A DNA stretch of 64,000 nucleotides from Derxia gummosa DSM 723 (GCF_000482785.1 NZ_AXWS01000007.1:496001-560000); one strand, 5' to 3'; shown: positions 38,180-47,872, counted from the first letter of the stretch. Numbers and translations are program-made. Notes: generated by a model from the sequence alone, not told the origin.

Positions 38180-39463
38180 TCAGGCCTCCGCGCCGATGCG
38201 GCCTGCAATGGCTTGCACCGCCGACGCCGGCGCACGATGCGCCGCCAGCACGCGGCCGTAAGCCTCGTCCAGCCGCTCGGCCACGTTGCTCCAGCGGTAG
38301 AGCAGGTTGGCCCGCGCCTGGCCCGCAAGCCCCATGCGGTGTCCGACCTCGGGATGGGCCGCCAGCCGCGCGAGCCGGCGCGCGAGTTCATCCGGGTCGC
38401 GCGGCGCCACCAGATGGCCGGTGATGCCGTCGAGCACCGTGCTGCGGATGCCGCCGACGTCGGCGCCGATCACCGGGCGGGCGCAGGCCATCGCCTCGAC
38501 CGGCGTGATGCCGAAGGGCTCGTACCAGGGCGTGGTGACGAACACGTCGCTCGCGCAGTAGTAGTCGCGCAGCTCGGCGCGCCCGCGCCGCCCGGCGAAT
38601 TCGACCCGCCCGGTCACGCCGGCCTGCGCTGCAATCGCTTGCAGCCTGGCGATCTCGGGCGTGGCGCGGGCGTTGGCGCGCGCCGAGTTGCCGCCCACGA
38701 TGCACAGCCTCGCCTCCACGCCCAGGCCGTGCACCAGCCGGCCGAGCGCCTCGATCACGTTGTCGATGCCCTTGCGCGGCACCAGCCGGCCGAGTTGCAG
38801 CACGGTGAAGCCGTCATGCGTCCAGCCCAGGCGCCCGCGCGCGGCGGTACGGTCCTCGGGGCCGAACTCGGCCGGGTCGAAGCCGCAGGGCACGACCTCG
38901 ATGCGCGCCGGATCGGCGTCGTAGAGCATGCGCAGGTCGGCCTCGTCCTGCGGGCATTCGGCGATGACGAGATCGGCGGCGCGCGCCAGGTCCTGCTCGA
39001 TGTCGCCGCGCTCGGGCGGGAAGGCGTCGGCCTCGCCCTGATGCAGCCGGCGCACGCGGCCGAGCGCGTGGAAGGTGATGACGAGCGGGATGCCGAGCCG
39101 GCGCGCCGCGATGCGCGCCGCCACGCCCGACATGAAGAAGTTGGCATGCGCGAGGTCGTAGCCGGCACCGGCGCAGAAGCGCGCCATCCATTCGCCGAAG
39201 GCCGGCATGAAGGGCAGCAGCGCCTCCTTCGGCAGCAGCGTGGCCGGCCCGGCGGGCACGTGGATGACGCGCACGCCGTCGAGCCAGTGCATCACCTCGG
39301 GCAGGAAGCCGCGGTCCTTGCGCGTGAACACGTCCACGCGCCAGCCGCGCCGCGCAAGTTCGCGCGCCACATGCGCGACATAGATGTTCTGTCCTCCGCT
39401 GTCCACGCCGCCGGCGGCGGCGAGCGGCGAGGCGTGTTCACTGACCAGGGCGATCTTTCGCAT
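38180..39463 (-). CDS. Family 4 glycosyltransferase, first gene of the glycan operon
   Basis: 427-residue GT-B enzyme. It starts MRKIALVSEHASPLA, with the donor-domain entry GGVDSGGQNIYVAHVARELA typical of sucrose-phosphate-synthase-like GT4 proteins. The C-terminal nucleotide-sugar site is EPFGITPVEAMACARPVIG. It is the first gene of a seven-gene minus-strand unit whose members overlap or lie within 25 bases. The 259 bases upstream hold the likely operon promoter, including a GAAGCGCTTC palindrome at 39580-39589, but no clear sigma-54 box. Confidence 0.92.
   Translation of the reverse strand: MRKIALVSEHASPLAAAGGVDSGGQNIYVAHVARELARRGWRVDVFTRKDRGFLPEVMHWLDGVRVIHVPAGPATLLPKEALLPFMPAFGEWMARFCAGAGYDLAHANFFMSGVAARIAARRLGIPLVITFHALGRVRRLHQGEADAFPPERGDIEQDLARAADLVIAECPQDEADLRMLYDADPARIEVVPCGFDPAEFGPEDRTAARGRLGWTHDGFTVLQLGRLVPRKGIDNVIEALGRLVHGLGVEARLCIVGGNSARANARATPEIARLQAIAAQAGVTGRVEFAGRRGRAELRDYYCASDVFVTTPWYEPFGITPVEAMACARPVIGADVGGIRSTVLDGITGHLVAPRDPDELARRLARLAAHPEVGHRMGLAGQARANLLYRWSNVAERLDEAYGRVLAAHRAPASAVQAIAGRIGAEA
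38204..38217. repeat. Dispersed palindrome TGCAATGGCTTGCA, copy near the end of the GT4 gene
   Basis: Exact TGCAA-N4-TTGCA inside coding sequence, the first of two copies in this gene. Confidence 0.55.
38630..38643. repeat. Dispersed palindrome TGCAATCGCTTGCA, second copy in GT4 gene
   Basis: Exact TGCAA-N4-TTGCA, identical over 18 bases to the copy at 32365-32382. Confidence 0.6.
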
Positions 39464-39579
39464 GGATGGCGCGCTCCGTCATGGAGGCCATCCATCGCGC
39501 GGACGGCCGATGGAGACGACGGGCAGCATGCATGCCAGTGCGCCGGCGCCGGCGGAAGCGTCTCGCCGTGCGGCGGCGG

Positions 39580-39589
39580 GAAGCGCTTC
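39580..39589. promoter_or_regulatory. Palindrome GAAGCGCTTC upstream of the glycan operon
   Basis: Perfect 10-bp palindrome about 117 bases upstream of the GT4 start. A near-identical AAAGCGCTTC lies upstream of the response regulator gene (41158-41167) and GAAGCGCTTC also spans the stop of the sigma-54 activator (30934-30943). A shared operator is possible. Confidence 0.35.
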
Positions 39590-39722
39590 TTTCATGCAAG
39601 CGGTAAGAACTACTGGGAATGCATGTTCAGGCTGCCGCCACCTCGCACCGACGACAGGCCCGCGCGCCTTAGACCTTGCGTCGTGCGTGCGTCGGCCGCC
39701 TACGCACGCACGGCCGGTCCGC

Positions 39723-41114
39723 CTACTCCGCCGGCGCTGTGTCGCCGTCGATCTCGCCCGTCTCCACCGCCGGCAGGCCGTAGCTTTCGAGCCGGTTGTA
39801 GAGCGTCTTGAGGCTGATGCCGAGCACTTCGGCGGCGCGCTTCTTGACGCCGTCGCACTGGTCGAGCGTGGCGAAGATGAGGCGCTTGTCGGCCTCGGCC
39901 AGCGAGATGCCAATCGGCATCGCGAGCACCGGGCCGGCGGCGCGCGCGGGCGGCAGGTCGAGGTCGAGCGTGGCGGCGTCAAGCTCCTCGCCGGCGCTCA
40001 TGATGTAGGCGCGCTGCACGGCGTTGCGCAGCTCGCGCACATTGCCGGGCCAGGCGTGACGCGCCATCACGGCGCGCATCGCGGGCGAGAAGCGACGGGT
40101 ATCGCCGTGGCTGGCGTTGAGGCGGCGCAAAAAGTCGTCGGCCAGCAGCTGGATGTCGTCGCCGCGTTCGCGCAGCGGCGCGAGCGCGATCGGGAAGACG
40201 TTGAGGCGGTGATACAGGTCGGCGCGCAGCTGGCCTTCGGCCACGGCGCGCTCCGGATTGCGGTTGGTGGCGGCGACGATGCGCACGTCCACCTCGATCT
40301 CCTTCGGCGTGCCGAGGCGCATGAAGCTGCCGGTCTCCAGCACACGCAGCAGCTTGGTCTGAAGCTCCAGCGGCATCTCGGTCACTTCGTCAAGAAAGAG
40401 CGTGCCGCCGTCGGCGCGCTCGAAATAGCCGCGATGCTGGCGCTCGGCGCCGGTGAAGCTGCCACGCTCGTGGCCGAACATCTCGCTCTCGATGAGCGTG
40501 GGCGAGATCGCGCCGCAGTTGAGCGCGACGAAGGGCTGGCCGTGGCGGTCGCTCAGGTCGTGCACGGTCTGCGCGGCGAGTTCCTTGCCGGTGCCGCTTT
40601 CGCCCACGAGCAGCACGGTGGCGTTGGTGGGCGCGACGCGGATGAGCGCGTCGTACAGCCTTCGCATCGCGGGCGAGCGGCCGATCAGGTGGCCGAAGCG
40701 GCCGGTGGCGTCGAGCTCGCGCAGCAGCGCGGCGGTGTCGGGCCGGGCGGTCTGCGCTTCGCTCGCGAGGCCGGCCAGCAGGCGGGCGATGGCGCCGGCA
40801 TCGAGCGGCCGCACGAGGTAGTCGGCGGCACCGAGGCGCAGCGCCGCGATCGCGCTTTCGACCGTCGGCCGCCCGGTGAGCAGCGCGATGCGCGTGCCGC
40901 CCAAGACGATCTCGCGCGCGAGCGCCAGACCATCGCCGTCGGGCAGGTTGAGATCGACGAAGGCGAAGCCGGGCCGCTGCCGCACGAGGTGGATCTGGGC
41001 CTCGCGCAGGCTGGCGGCTTCGAGCACGTCGCAGCCCGCGCCCGCCGCCTTCTGTGCCAGAGAGCGACGTTCATGCGGGTCGCTGTCGATGACGAGAACG
41101 AGGGTGCGTGCCAT
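39723..41114 (-). CDS. Sigma-54-dependent response regulator with atypical receiver
   Basis: 463-residue NtrC-family regulator: receiver (1-115), AAA+ (about 140-375) and Fis-type HTH (about 420-450). The phosphorylatable Asp54 lies in [11 protein letters not shown], and Asp10/Asp12 form the acidic pocket. The conserved switch lysine is replaced by arginine: YLVRPLD (Arg102) instead of KP. Walker A is GESGTGKE (171-178), and the sigma-54 loop is GSFTGA (218-223). The HTH ends [19 protein letters not shown], very like the sensor-less activator at 30 kb. No histidine kinase is adjacent. It has its own promoter region after the leuA terminator and is likely the regulator of the glycan operon downstream (inference). 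Confidence 0.93.
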   Translation of the reverse strand: MARTLVLVIDSDPHERRSLAQKAAGAGCDVLEAASLREAQIHLVRQRPGFAFVDLNLPDGDGLALAREIVLGGTRIALLTGRPTVESAIAALRLGAADYLVRPLDAGAIARLLAGLASEAQTARPDTAALLRELDATGRFGHLIGRSPAMRRLYDALIRVAPTNATVLLVGESGTGKELAAQTVHDLSDRHGQPFVALNCGAISPTLIESEMFGHERGSFTGAERQHRGYFERADGGTLFLDEVTEMPLELQTKLLRVLETGSFMRLGTPKEIEVDVRIVAATNRNPERAVAEGQLRADLYHRLNVFPIALAPLRERGDDIQLLADDFLRRLNASHGDTRRFSPAMRAVMARHAWPGNVRELRNAVQRAYIMSAGEELDAATLDLDLPPARAAGPVLAMPIGISLAEADKRLIFATLDQCDGVKKRAAEVLGISLKTLYNRLESYGLPAVETGEIDGDTAPAE

Positions 41115-41153
41115 GCGTTCACCTTAAGCGCGGTGCGCCGGGCGGTGATTTCG

Positions 41154-41170
41154 TTGCAAAGCGCTTCGCC
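41154..41170. promoter_or_regulatory. Palindromic site upstream of the sigma-54 response regulator
   Basis: TTGCAAAGCGCTTCGCC lies 40-56 bases upstream of the regulator's ATG, with core AAGCGCTT. It combines the intergenic GAAGCGCTTC-type palindrome with one half of the dispersed TGCAA motif. Confidence 0.35.
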
Positions 41171-41180
41171 TCGCGCATGA

Positions 41181-41230
41181 AGAAAGCCGCGCCTTCCGTC
41201 CGCCGTCGGGCGGGAGAAGACGCGGCTTTC
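41181..41230 (-). terminator. Terminator downstream of leuA
   Basis: On the minus strand AAAGCCGCG and CGCGGCTTT (9 bp) enclose a further GC-rich fold and are followed by CTTC. A second small hairpin, GAGGGCG/CGCCCTC (41301-41319), spans the leuA stop codon itself. Confidence 0.65.
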
Positions 41231-41307
41231 GGCGGCATTGCGCCGGTGAAGGCGTTACAGCAGCAAGGCCCCGTCACACCCTGCGGTGCAGCAGGGCGCG
41301 GAGGGCG

Positions 41308-42861
41308 TTACACGCCCTCTTCCTCCGCCGTCTGCGGGTTGAGCTTGGTCTTGTCGTGCAGCTTGTTGAGCGCCGACAGATAGGCCTTGGCGCTCGCCGC
41401 GACGATGTCGGGATCGGTGCCGACGCCGTTGACGATGCGGCCCGCCTTGCTCAGCCGCACCGTGACTTCGCCCTGCGCCTCGGTGCCGCCGGAGATGGCG
41501 TTGACCGAGTACAGCACCATCTCGGCGCCCGAGCCGACCTCGGTCTCGATCGCGCGGATCGACGCATCGACCGGGCCGTTACCGGCCGCCTCGCTCGCCA
41601 CCTCGCTGCCGCCGATGGTGAAGCGCACGCGCGCGTTCGGCCGCTTGCCGGTCTCGCTGTACTGCGACAGGCCGATGAACTTGTAGTGCTCGACGTCCTC
41701 GGCCTGACCGTCTTCGGAGAACAGCGCCTGGATGTCCTCGTCGTAGATCTCGCTCTTGCGGTCGGCCAGTTCCTTGAAGCGCGTGAAGGCGGCGTTCAGC
41801 TCGGTGTCGCTCTCGACCGGAATGCCCAGCTCCTGCACGCGCTGCTTGAAGGCATTGCGGCCCGACAGCTTGCCGAGAACGATCTTGTTGGCGCTCCAGC
41901 CCACGTCCTCGGCCCGCATGATTTCGTAGGTGTCGCGCGCCTTGAGCACGCCGTCCTGATGGATGCCCGAGGCATGCGCGAAGGCGTTGGCGCCGACGAC
42001 GGCCTTGTTCGGCTGCACCACGAAACCGGTGATGCCCGACACCAGCTTGGACGCCGGCACGATCTGCGAGGTGTCAATGTCCACGTCGAGGCCGAAGTAG
42101 TCGCGGCGCGTCTTCACCGACATCACGACTTCTTCGAGCGAGGTGTTGCCCGCGCGTTCGCCGAGGCCGTTGATCGTGCATTCGATCTGGCGCGCGCCGC
42201 CTACCTTCACGCCCGCGAGCGAATTGGCGACGGCCATGCCGAGGTCGTTGTGGCAGTGCACCGACCACACGGCCTTGTCGGAGTTGGGCACGCGCTCGCG
42301 CAGCATGCGAATGAAGTTGCCGTACAGCTCGGGCACCGCGTAGCCGACGGTGTCGGGGATGTTGAGCGTGGTCGCGCCGGCGTCGATCACGGCTTCCAGC
42401 ACGCGGCAGAGGAAGTCGGGATCGGAGCGGTAACCGTCCTCGGGCGAGAACTCGACGTCGTCGATGCTGTTGCGCGCGAAGCGCACCGCGCGCACCGCCT
42501 GGTCGAGCACCTGCTCGGGCGTCATGCGCAGCTTCTTCTCCATGTGCAGCGCCGACGTGGCGATGAAGGTGTGCACGCGGCGGCGCGGCGCGGGCGCCAC
42601 GGCTTCGAGCGCGCGCGCGATGTCGCGGTCGTTGGCGCGCGCCAGCGAGCAGACGGTGCTTTCCCTGATGGTCTGGGCGATCGCGCGGATCGCCTCGAAA
42701 TCGCCGTTCGAGCTGGCGGCGAAGCCGGCCTCGATCACGTCCACCTTCAGGCGTTCGAGCTGGCGCGCGATGCGCAGCTTCTCGTCCTTGGTCATGGAGG
42801 CGCCGGGGCTCTGCTCGCCGTCGCGCAAGGTGGTGTCGAAGATGATCAGCTTGTCGGCCAT
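41308..42861 (-). CDS. leuA: 2-isopropylmalate synthase
   Basis: First committed enzyme of leucine synthesis, condensing acetyl-CoA with 2-oxoisovalerate. The protein is 517 residues, the normal bacterial length. The N-terminal [13 protein letters not shown] (8-20) is the HMGL signature; [15 protein letters not shown] carries metal-binding histidines; [14 protein letters not shown] and [12 protein letters not shown] follow. The C-terminal leucine-binding regulatory domain (about 385-500) is present. The ATG at 42861 has GGGAG eight bases upstream. It is last in the psd-pssA-leuA run. Confidence 0.98.
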   Translation of the reverse strand: MADKLIIFDTTLRDGEQSPGASMTKDEKLRIARQLERLKVDVIEAGFAASSNGDFEAIRAIAQTIRESTVCSLARANDRDIARALEAVAPAPRRRVHTFIATSALHMEKKLRMTPEQVLDQAVRAVRFARNSIDDVEFSPEDGYRSDPDFLCRVLEAVIDAGATTLNIPDTVGYAVPELYGNFIRMLRERVPNSDKAVWSVHCHNDLGMAVANSLAGVKVGGARQIECTINGLGERAGNTSLEEVVMSVKTRRDYFGLDVDIDTSQIVPASKLVSGITGFVVQPNKAVVGANAFAHASGIHQDGVLKARDTYEIMRAEDVGWSANKIVLGKLSGRNAFKQRVQELGIPVESDTELNAAFTRFKELADRKSEIYDEDIQALFSEDGQAEDVEHYKFIGLSQYSETGKRPNARVRFTIGGSEVASEAAGNGPVDASIRAIETEVGSGAEMVLYSVNAISGGTEAQGEVTVRLSKAGRIVNGVGTDPDIVAASAKAYLSALNKLHDKTKLNPQTAEEEGV

Positions 42862-42956
42862 GGTGTGCTCCCTGGGTCTGCATCGCCTCGCGGATGCGCC
42901 GCATGCGCGGCGGTCTCGGGCGCGAGGCGAGTTGTTGTTGTGTGCGTGTGGCGGGC

Positions 42957-43850
42957 TCAGCGGCCCGACGCGTCCTCGGCGTCCTTGGCGCCCGGGCCGA
43001 TGTCGGTGTCGGGCTGGGTCGAGATCAGCGGGCCGGCGCGGCCGCTTGCGAGGCGCTTGAAGAACAGCACGAAGCCCGACAACCCGTACAGGCAGAACAT
43101 GCCGAACAGCACCGTCGGCGGCTCGTAGGCGACGAGGCCGAAGCCGAGCGCCACCGCGAACACCGCGATGAACGGCACGCTCTTCTTGAAGTTGACGTCC
43201 TTGAAGCTGTAGAACGGCGCGTTCGACACCATCGACAGCCCGGCGTAGATCGTGATGACCCAAGCCGGCCAGCGCAGCGAATCGCCGTCGATGCCGTAGT
43301 CGTTCATCACCCACACGAAGCCGGCCACGAGCGCGGCGGCGGCCGGCGACGGCAAGCCCTGGAAGAAGCGCTTGTCGACGATGCCGATGTTGGTGTTGAA
43401 GCGCGCGAGCCGCAGCGCCGCGCCCGCCACGTAGATGAAGGCGGCGATCCAGCCGAGCTTGCCCATGCCCTTGAGCGCCCATTCGTAGGCGACGAGCGCG
43501 GGCGCCGCGCCGAAGCTGACCATGTCGCTCAGCGAGTCGTACTCGGCGCCGAAGGCGCTCTGGGTGTTGGTCCAGCGCGCGACGCGGCCGTCCATCGAGT
43601 CGAGCACCATCGCGACGAAGATCGCCACCGCCGCATGGTCGAAGTTGCGGTTCATGCCCTGCACGATCGCGTAGAAGCCGCAGAACAGCGCGGCGGTCGT
43701 GAACAGGTTGGGCAGCAGGTAGATGCCGCGCCGGCGCGGGCGCTCGACGGCCTCGACGCTGGCGGCATGGACGTCGGCATGCGCGGCACCCGGAGCCGAG
43801 CGGCGCGCGTTGCGGCCGCCGATGCGCAGCTTGTTCTTGCGGATGGCCAT
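42957..43850 (-). CDS. pssA: CDP-diacylglycerol-serine O-phosphatidyltransferase
   Basis: Membrane enzyme making phosphatidylserine from CDP-diacylglycerol and serine. The protein has 297 residues. The CDP-alcohol phosphotransferase motif D-G-x2-A-R-x8-G-x3-D-x3-D is exact (Asp87, Gly88, Ala91, Arg92, Gly101, Asp105, Asp109). About eight hydrophobic helices follow [19 protein letters not shown]. The product is the substrate of the Psd encoded three bases upstream. A hydrophilic acidic tail ends the protein. Confidence 0.96.
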   Translation of the reverse strand: MAIRKNKLRIGGRNARRSAPGAAHADVHAASVEAVERPRRRGIYLLPNLFTTAALFCGFYAIVQGMNRNFDHAAVAIFVAMVLDSMDGRVARWTNTQSAFGAEYDSLSDMVSFGAAPALVAYEWALKGMGKLGWIAAFIYVAGAALRLARFNTNIGIVDKRFFQGLPSPAAAALVAGFVWVMNDYGIDGDSLRWPAWVITIYAGLSMVSNAPFYSFKDVNFKKSVPFIAVFAVALGFGLVAYEPPTVLFGMFCLYGLSGFVLFFKRLASGRAGPLISTQPDTDIGPGAKDAEDASGR

Positions 43851-43853
43851 CGC

Positions 43854-44492
43854 TCAGAACCGCGCGAGGATGGTGGTGGTGGCGCTCACCTTGTCGCCGA
43901 TGACGACGGCGGGGCGGGCATCGGTGGGCAGGTACACATCCACCCGCGAGCCGAAACGGATGAAGCCGTAGCGCTGGCCGCGCGAAAGCGTGTCGCCTGC
44001 CGTCACGTAGCAGAGGATGCGGCGCGCGATCAGGCCGGCCACCTGCACGAAGGTGACGGTCTTGCCGCCGGCGGTGTCGAGCACGACGGCGTTGCGCTCG
44101 TTCTCGGTCGAGGCCTTGTCGAGGTCGGCATTGACGAACTTGCCCGGGAAGTACTTGACGGCGCGGATCGTGCCATCCACCGGCGCGCGGTTGCTGTGCA
44201 CGTTGAACACGTTCATGAACACGCTGATCTTGAGCGCGTCGCGGTCGGCGTAGGGATCGCGCACCTTTTCCACCGCGACGATGCGGCCGTCGGCGGGCGA
44301 GAGGATCGCGCCCGGCTCGGCCGGAATGGGGCGCGGCGGATCGCGGAAGAACTGGAGCACGAACACGAACACGATCCAGACCGGCAGCGCGACCAGGAAG
44401 CCGGCGAGGAAGCTGACGACGAGCGCCACGACGAAGCTGCCGGCGAGATAGGGCCAGCCTTCGCGGGCGATGATGGGATGGGGATAGTTCAT
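43854..44492 (-). CDS. psd: Phosphatidylserine decarboxylase proenzyme (short form)
   Basis: Converts phosphatidylserine to phosphatidylethanolamine. The 212-residue short (type II) form has an N-terminal hydrophobic hairpin (about 15-47). SPADGRIV (65-72) and [17 protein letters not shown] (91-107) are conserved blocks. The self-cleavage site is FGSR, with Ser182 becoming the pyruvoyl group. It precedes pssA by three bases. It follows a histidine-kinase gene by 32 bases, an unusual neighbour for this block. Confidence 0.96.
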   Translation of the reverse strand: MNYPHPIIAREGWPYLAGSFVVALVVSFLAGFLVALPVWIVFVFVLQFFRDPPRPIPAEPGAILSPADGRIVAVEKVRDPYADRDALKISVFMNVFNVHSNRAPVDGTIRAVKYFPGKFVNADLDKASTENERNAVVLDTAGGKTVTFVQVAGLIARRILCYVTAGDTLSRGQRYGFIRFGSRVDVYLPTDARPAVVIGDKVSATTTILARF

Positions 44493-44524
44493 TCGAGGGG
44501 GCGATGGGTGACGCGCGGCGCCTG

Positions 44525-45943
44525 TCAGGCGGCCTTCGCGGGAACCGGCAAGTGTAGCGAAGCACGCAGGCCGCGCCGCCCGCTTGCATGTGCCAGCTCC
44601 AGCCGGCCGCCGTGGTTCTGCGCCACTTCCTTCACCAGTGCGAGGCCGAGGCCAGTGCCCGGCGTGTCCTTGCGGTCGCCGCGATAGAAGCGTTCGGCGA
44701 GCCGGCCGATCTCGGATTCGGGCACGCCGGGGCCGTCGTCCTCCACCGACAGCACCGCGCCGTCGTCATCGAAGGCGAGGCTCACCAGCACGCGCCGGCC
44801 GCGCCCCTTGCCGGCGTACTTGATCGCGTTGTCGATGAGGTTGGACAGCGCCTCGCCGAGCAGCTGGCGGTCGCCGTCGATGTTCAGCTCGTCCGTCGCC
44901 GGCTCGAATTCGAGGTCGAGGCCAGCGCGCATCGCCTGCGGCACCCAGTCCGCGCCGATCTCGCGCGCGAGCGCCACGAGATCGAGACTCTCGCGCGGCG
45001 CGGGGCCGTCGGCCTGCTCGACGCGTGCGAGCGCGAGCAGCTGCTCGGTCACGCGGATCGCGCGATCGACCGTCGCGGCGAGCCGCGCGAACACCGCCAG
45101 CACCGCCTCGTCGGTGAACTGCTGGCGCGCGTCGTCGAGCTGGAGCCGCAGCGCGGTCATGGGCGTGCGCAGCTGGTGGGCGGCGTCGGCGGTGAACTTG
45201 CGTTCGCGCCGCAGCACTTCCTGCAGCCGCGAGACCAGGCCGTTGACCGCGCCGACCAGCGCCGCGACCTCGCGCGGCATCGGTTCGCGCGGCAGCCGCA
45301 CCGGCGCGAGCGATTCGTTCTGCAATTGCGCCTCGACGATCGCCAGCGGCCGCACCAGATGGCCCAGGCCGCCGCTCACGACGACGATGGCGATGGCCAG
45401 AAGCGCGAGCTGGGGCACGACGAACACCGCCGCCAGCTCCTCCAGCGTCGAGAGCCGGCGCCGCGTGGTGCGCGCGAGATGCACCGTCACCTGGCGGCCG
45501 TCGCGCACGCGCGGCACGCTCAGCTCGACCGCGCGCATGCGGCCGTCGTCGGCGGTGAGGTCGTAGATGAGGCCGCGCCGGAAGCGCACGGCATTGGGCG
45601 GCGCGGGCGCGACGCTGTCGGGACCGTAGTCGGCATTGCCGATGCTCACCGCGTAGACGATGTTGTCGACCTCGTCATAGGTGATCTCGGCGAAGCGCTC
45701 GACCTGGAGCCGCAGGTCATCCTCCTGCACGCCGGCCATGACGGCGGCGATGGCCGAGGCGTCGTCGTACAGCTCGCGGTCGTACACCGCGTTGACGTAG
45801 CGCGCCGCGAGCCAGAGCGACACCGCGACGCTGAACAGCAGCAGGCCGATCAGCGGCGCGATCAGGCGCCGCATCAGGACGCGGCGCAGCTCCGGGCCGG
45901 CGGGCGGGTCGTGATGCACCGCCGGATCGGCGGCGACGGTCAT
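44525..45943 (-). CDS. Sensor histidine kinase (TctE/QseC type)
   Basis: 472-residue membrane kinase. Two transmembrane helices (about 28-48 and 172-195) flank a 120-residue periplasmic sensor region. The dimerisation/phosphoacceptor box [16 protein letters not shown] has His256. The N box is [11 protein letters not shown], the G1 box [10 protein letters not shown], and the G2 region [18 protein letters not shown]. The ATG overlaps the response-regulator stop as ATGA. The periplasmic domain resembles TctE-type sensors of carboxylates or metals, but the ligand is unknown. It lies inside an otherwise metabolic gene block. Confidence 0.93.
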   Translation of the reverse strand: MTVAADPAVHHDPPAGPELRRVLMRRLIAPLIGLLLFSVAVSLWLAARYVNAVYDRELYDDASAIAAVMAGVQEDDLRLQVERFAEITYDEVDNIVYAVSIGNADYGPDSVAPAPPNAVRFRRGLIYDLTADDGRMRAVELSVPRVRDGRQVTVHLARTTRRRLSTLEELAAVFVVPQLALLAIAIVVVSGGLGHLVRPLAIVEAQLQNESLAPVRLPREPMPREVAALVGAVNGLVSRLQEVLRRERKFTADAAHQLRTPMTALRLQLDDARQQFTDEAVLAVFARLAATVDRAIRVTEQLLALARVEQADGPAPRESLDLVALAREIGADWVPQAMRAGLDLEFEPATDELNIDGDRQLLGEALSNLIDNAIKYAGKGRGRRVLVSLAFDDDGAVLSVEDDGPGVPESEIGRLAERFYRGDRKDTPGTGLGLALVKEVAQNHGGRLELAHASGRRGLRASLHLPVPAKAA

Positions 45944-46623
45944 GCGGGCGTCTTGTCTTCGATGGCGACGAGCATGTAACCGAAGCCGCGCGCGGTGCGG
46001 ATCTCGGCGCCGGCGCGGTCGAGCTTGCGGCGCACGCGATGCACGTACAGCTCGATGGCCGATTCGGCCAGCGCGTCATCCCAGTTGCACAGGTGCTCCT
46101 CGATCTGCGCCTTCGACACGACGGTGCCGGCCCGCATCATCAGCACTTCGAGCAGGCCGTATTCGCGCGGGCTGAGTTCGAGCGGCGCGCCGTCGCATTC
46201 GATGGTCTTGCGCTCCGACATGAGCCTGAGCCGGCCGACCTGCACCGGGCCGGCGGTGTTGGCGACGGCGCGGCGCAGCACGGCGCGAATGCGCGCCTGG
46301 AGTTCGGCCAGCTCGAAGGGCTTGACGAGATAGTCGTCGGCGCCGAGGTCGAGTGTGTCGACGCGCTCGCCAAGGCCGTCGCGCGCGGTGATGACGATGA
46401 CCGGGGTCTTGCTGCCGCGCGCGCGCAGGGCGCGCAGCACTTCGGTGCCCGACTTGCCGGGCAGGCCGAGGTCGAGCAGGACGAGGTCGAATTCGGCGCC
46501 GGCAAGGGCGTGCTCGGCTTCGAGGCCGTTGCGGGCGACGTCCACCGCGTGGCCGGCGCGGCCGAGCGCGGAACACAGCGAGTCGCCGATCTGGGTGTCG
46601 TCTTCGACGATGAGAAGGCGCAT
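45940..46623 (-). CDS. OmpR/PhoB-family response regulator
   Basis: 227-residue regulator paired with the downstream kinase. The receiver begins MRLLIVEDDTQIG; the phosphoacceptor is Asp51 (LLDLGLPG); the switch Thr is in VITARD and the Lys in YLVKPFE. The C-terminal winged helix carries LSPREYGLLEVLM and SAIELYVHRVRRKLDRAG, then RGFGYML. All receiver residues are standard. It lies 12 bases after the SIMPL-domain gene. Confidence 0.95.
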   Translation of the reverse strand: MRLLIVEDDTQIGDSLCSALGRAGHAVDVARNGLEAEHALAGAEFDLVLLDLGLPGKSGTEVLRALRARGSKTPVIVITARDGLGERVDTLDLGADDYLVKPFELAELQARIRAVLRRAVANTAGPVQVGRLRLMSERKTIECDGAPLELSPREYGLLEVLMMRAGTVVSKAQIEEHLCNWDDALAESAIELYVHRVRRKLDRAGAEIRTARGFGYMLVAIEDKTPA

Positions 46624-46635
46624 GGGATTGCTCCG

Positions 46636-47484
46636 TCAGGGAATGCGCACGCGCGCATTGAAGGCGAGGCTCTGGCTCGAATCGCCGGCCTCGAAGGAAG
46701 GTTGATCGACCGCCTCGGCGCTCGCGGCGCGGGCCATGGCGAAGGCGCGCGGCGGCGCGGGTTCGTCGCCGCCGGCGAAATCGAGCTGCTCGATCAGCGC
46801 CTGCTCGGGCGTCCGTCCGAGCGCGCGCGACACATTGGCGATGCGCGCGCGCAGATCAGCGAAGGCCTGATCGAACAGCTGCGCCTCGGCCTTGAGCCGA
46901 GCCTCGCGCGACAGCCCGAAGCCCACCGACTGCACCGCGACCAGCGCCTGCGCCCGTGCGACCGTCGCTTCCAGCGACTTGAGGTTGCGCGTGACGAGGC
47001 TCAGGTCCTGGCGCGCGACCCAGCCGGTCTGCTTGCCGTTGCGGTCGTTGACCGGATAGGTCGAGTAGCCGGTGGAGCGCAATTCGGCCGACGGATCGGC
47101 CGCTTTGAGCGCGGCGGTCGCGTCGCGCATGCGGCGGTTGACCGCGGCCGCGACCTGGGCGCGGTCGGCGCCCTGCTCCTGGGCATAGAAGGCGACGCGT
47201 GCCTCGTCGTTGTCGAACTGGGCCTCGGCGCGGGCGCGCAGCAGCACGATGGTGCCGGCAGGCGCGGCCGCCTGCGCGGGCGTGGGCATGCCCGCGACGG
47301 CGGCATTGCCGGCCGGCAATGCACCGGGCAGCGCGGCGGCCGGCAGGCCCGGTGACGACGGAGCATCGGCGCGCGCGCTTGCGCAGCCGAGCGCCAGCAG
47401 CGTGCCGGCCATCAGCGCGATGGAGCGCGAGACAAGGCGCGACGCCGAGGGGCGCGGGGGATTCGGGCGGAGGATCGGGTTCAT
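46636..47484 (-). CDS. SIMPL (DUF541) domain periplasmic protein
   Basis: 282-residue exported protein. A signal peptide ends near ALGCASARA (residue 39). A Pro/Ala-rich linker precedes the SIMPL domain (about 75-265), recognised by the AALKAADPSAELRSTGYSTYP block (the family Y-x-I-x-P strand) and the EATVARAQALVAVQSVGFGLS region. Members such as Rcs-linked and BP26-type proteins form periplasmic or outer-membrane assemblies, but molecular functions are obscure. It overlaps the lipoprotein stop as ATGA and precedes the two-component genes, suggesting a shared envelope-stress function. Confidence 0.85.
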   Translation of the reverse strand: MNPILRPNPPRPSASRLVSRSIALMAGTLLALGCASARADAPSSPGLPAAALPGALPAGNAAVAGMPTPAQAAAPAGTIVLLRARAEAQFDNDEARVAFYAQEQGADRAQVAAAVNRRMRDATAALKAADPSAELRSTGYSTYPVNDRNGKQTGWVARQDLSLVTRNLKSLEATVARAQALVAVQSVGFGLSREARLKAEAQLFDQAFADLRARIANVSRALGRTPEQALIEQLDFAGGDEPAPPRAFAMARAASAEAVDQPSFEAGDSSQSLAFNARVRIP

Positions 47485-47816
47485 CGGCTGGCCTCGTCGA
47501 TCTGGCGCCGCATGGCGTCGGTACGGCCGGTTTCGGCGGCTTCGGCCGCGTGGGCGGCGTCGAGCGGGCGGTGCAGCGCATCGACCGCCGCGCGGCCAAG
47601 TTCGGATTGCGGCGCCGTGTCGGCGGGGCCGACGCCGCCCTCGGGCCGGGCTGCCGTGTCGGCCACCGCGCCGGAGCCGGGCGCCGCCGACGTCGCGGCC
47701 GGTGCCGGCGGCGCGCCGCGCGAGCAGGCCGCCAGCAACGCGGCCGTCAACAGCATTCCGATCATCGCGGGCCGCGACGGCAGGCTGCCGTCACGCCCCT
47801 TCATTCGCAAACTCAT
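47481..47816 (-). CDS. Putative lipoprotein of unknown function
   Basis: 111-residue protein with a lipobox LLAAC at residues 27-31 after a short hydrophobic stretch (MIGMLLTAALLAAC). The mature part is Ala/Gly/Pro-rich and then helix-prone, with no known domain. I chose the ATG at 47816 because GGAGGT lies eight bases upstream; a start at MIGML (47759) would give a more typical, shorter signal. It is the first gene of a unit lipoprotein - SIMPL - response regulator - kinase. The stop overlaps the next start as ATGA. An intrinsic terminator lies immediately upstream. Confidence 0.7.
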   Translation of the reverse strand: MSLRMKGRDGSLPSRPAMIGMLLTAALLAACSRGAPPAPAATSAAPGSGAVADTAARPEGGVGPADTAPQSELGRAAVDALHRPLDAAHAAEAAETGRTDAMRRQIDEASR

Positions 47817-47832
47817 GCGCGCCCACCTCCGC

Positions 47833-47872
47833 AAAAGAAAAAGGCCGGCCCAGTCTAGAACGGGCCGGCCTT
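47833..47872 (-). terminator. Strong intrinsic terminator after ilvC
   Basis: On the minus strand AAGGCCGGCCC pairs with GGGCCGGCCTT (11 bp, 10-base loop) and is followed by TTTCTTTT. It closes the ilvBHC operon. It ends only about 17 bases before the start of the lipoprotein gene, so it may act as an attenuator for the following genes. Confidence 0.92.
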
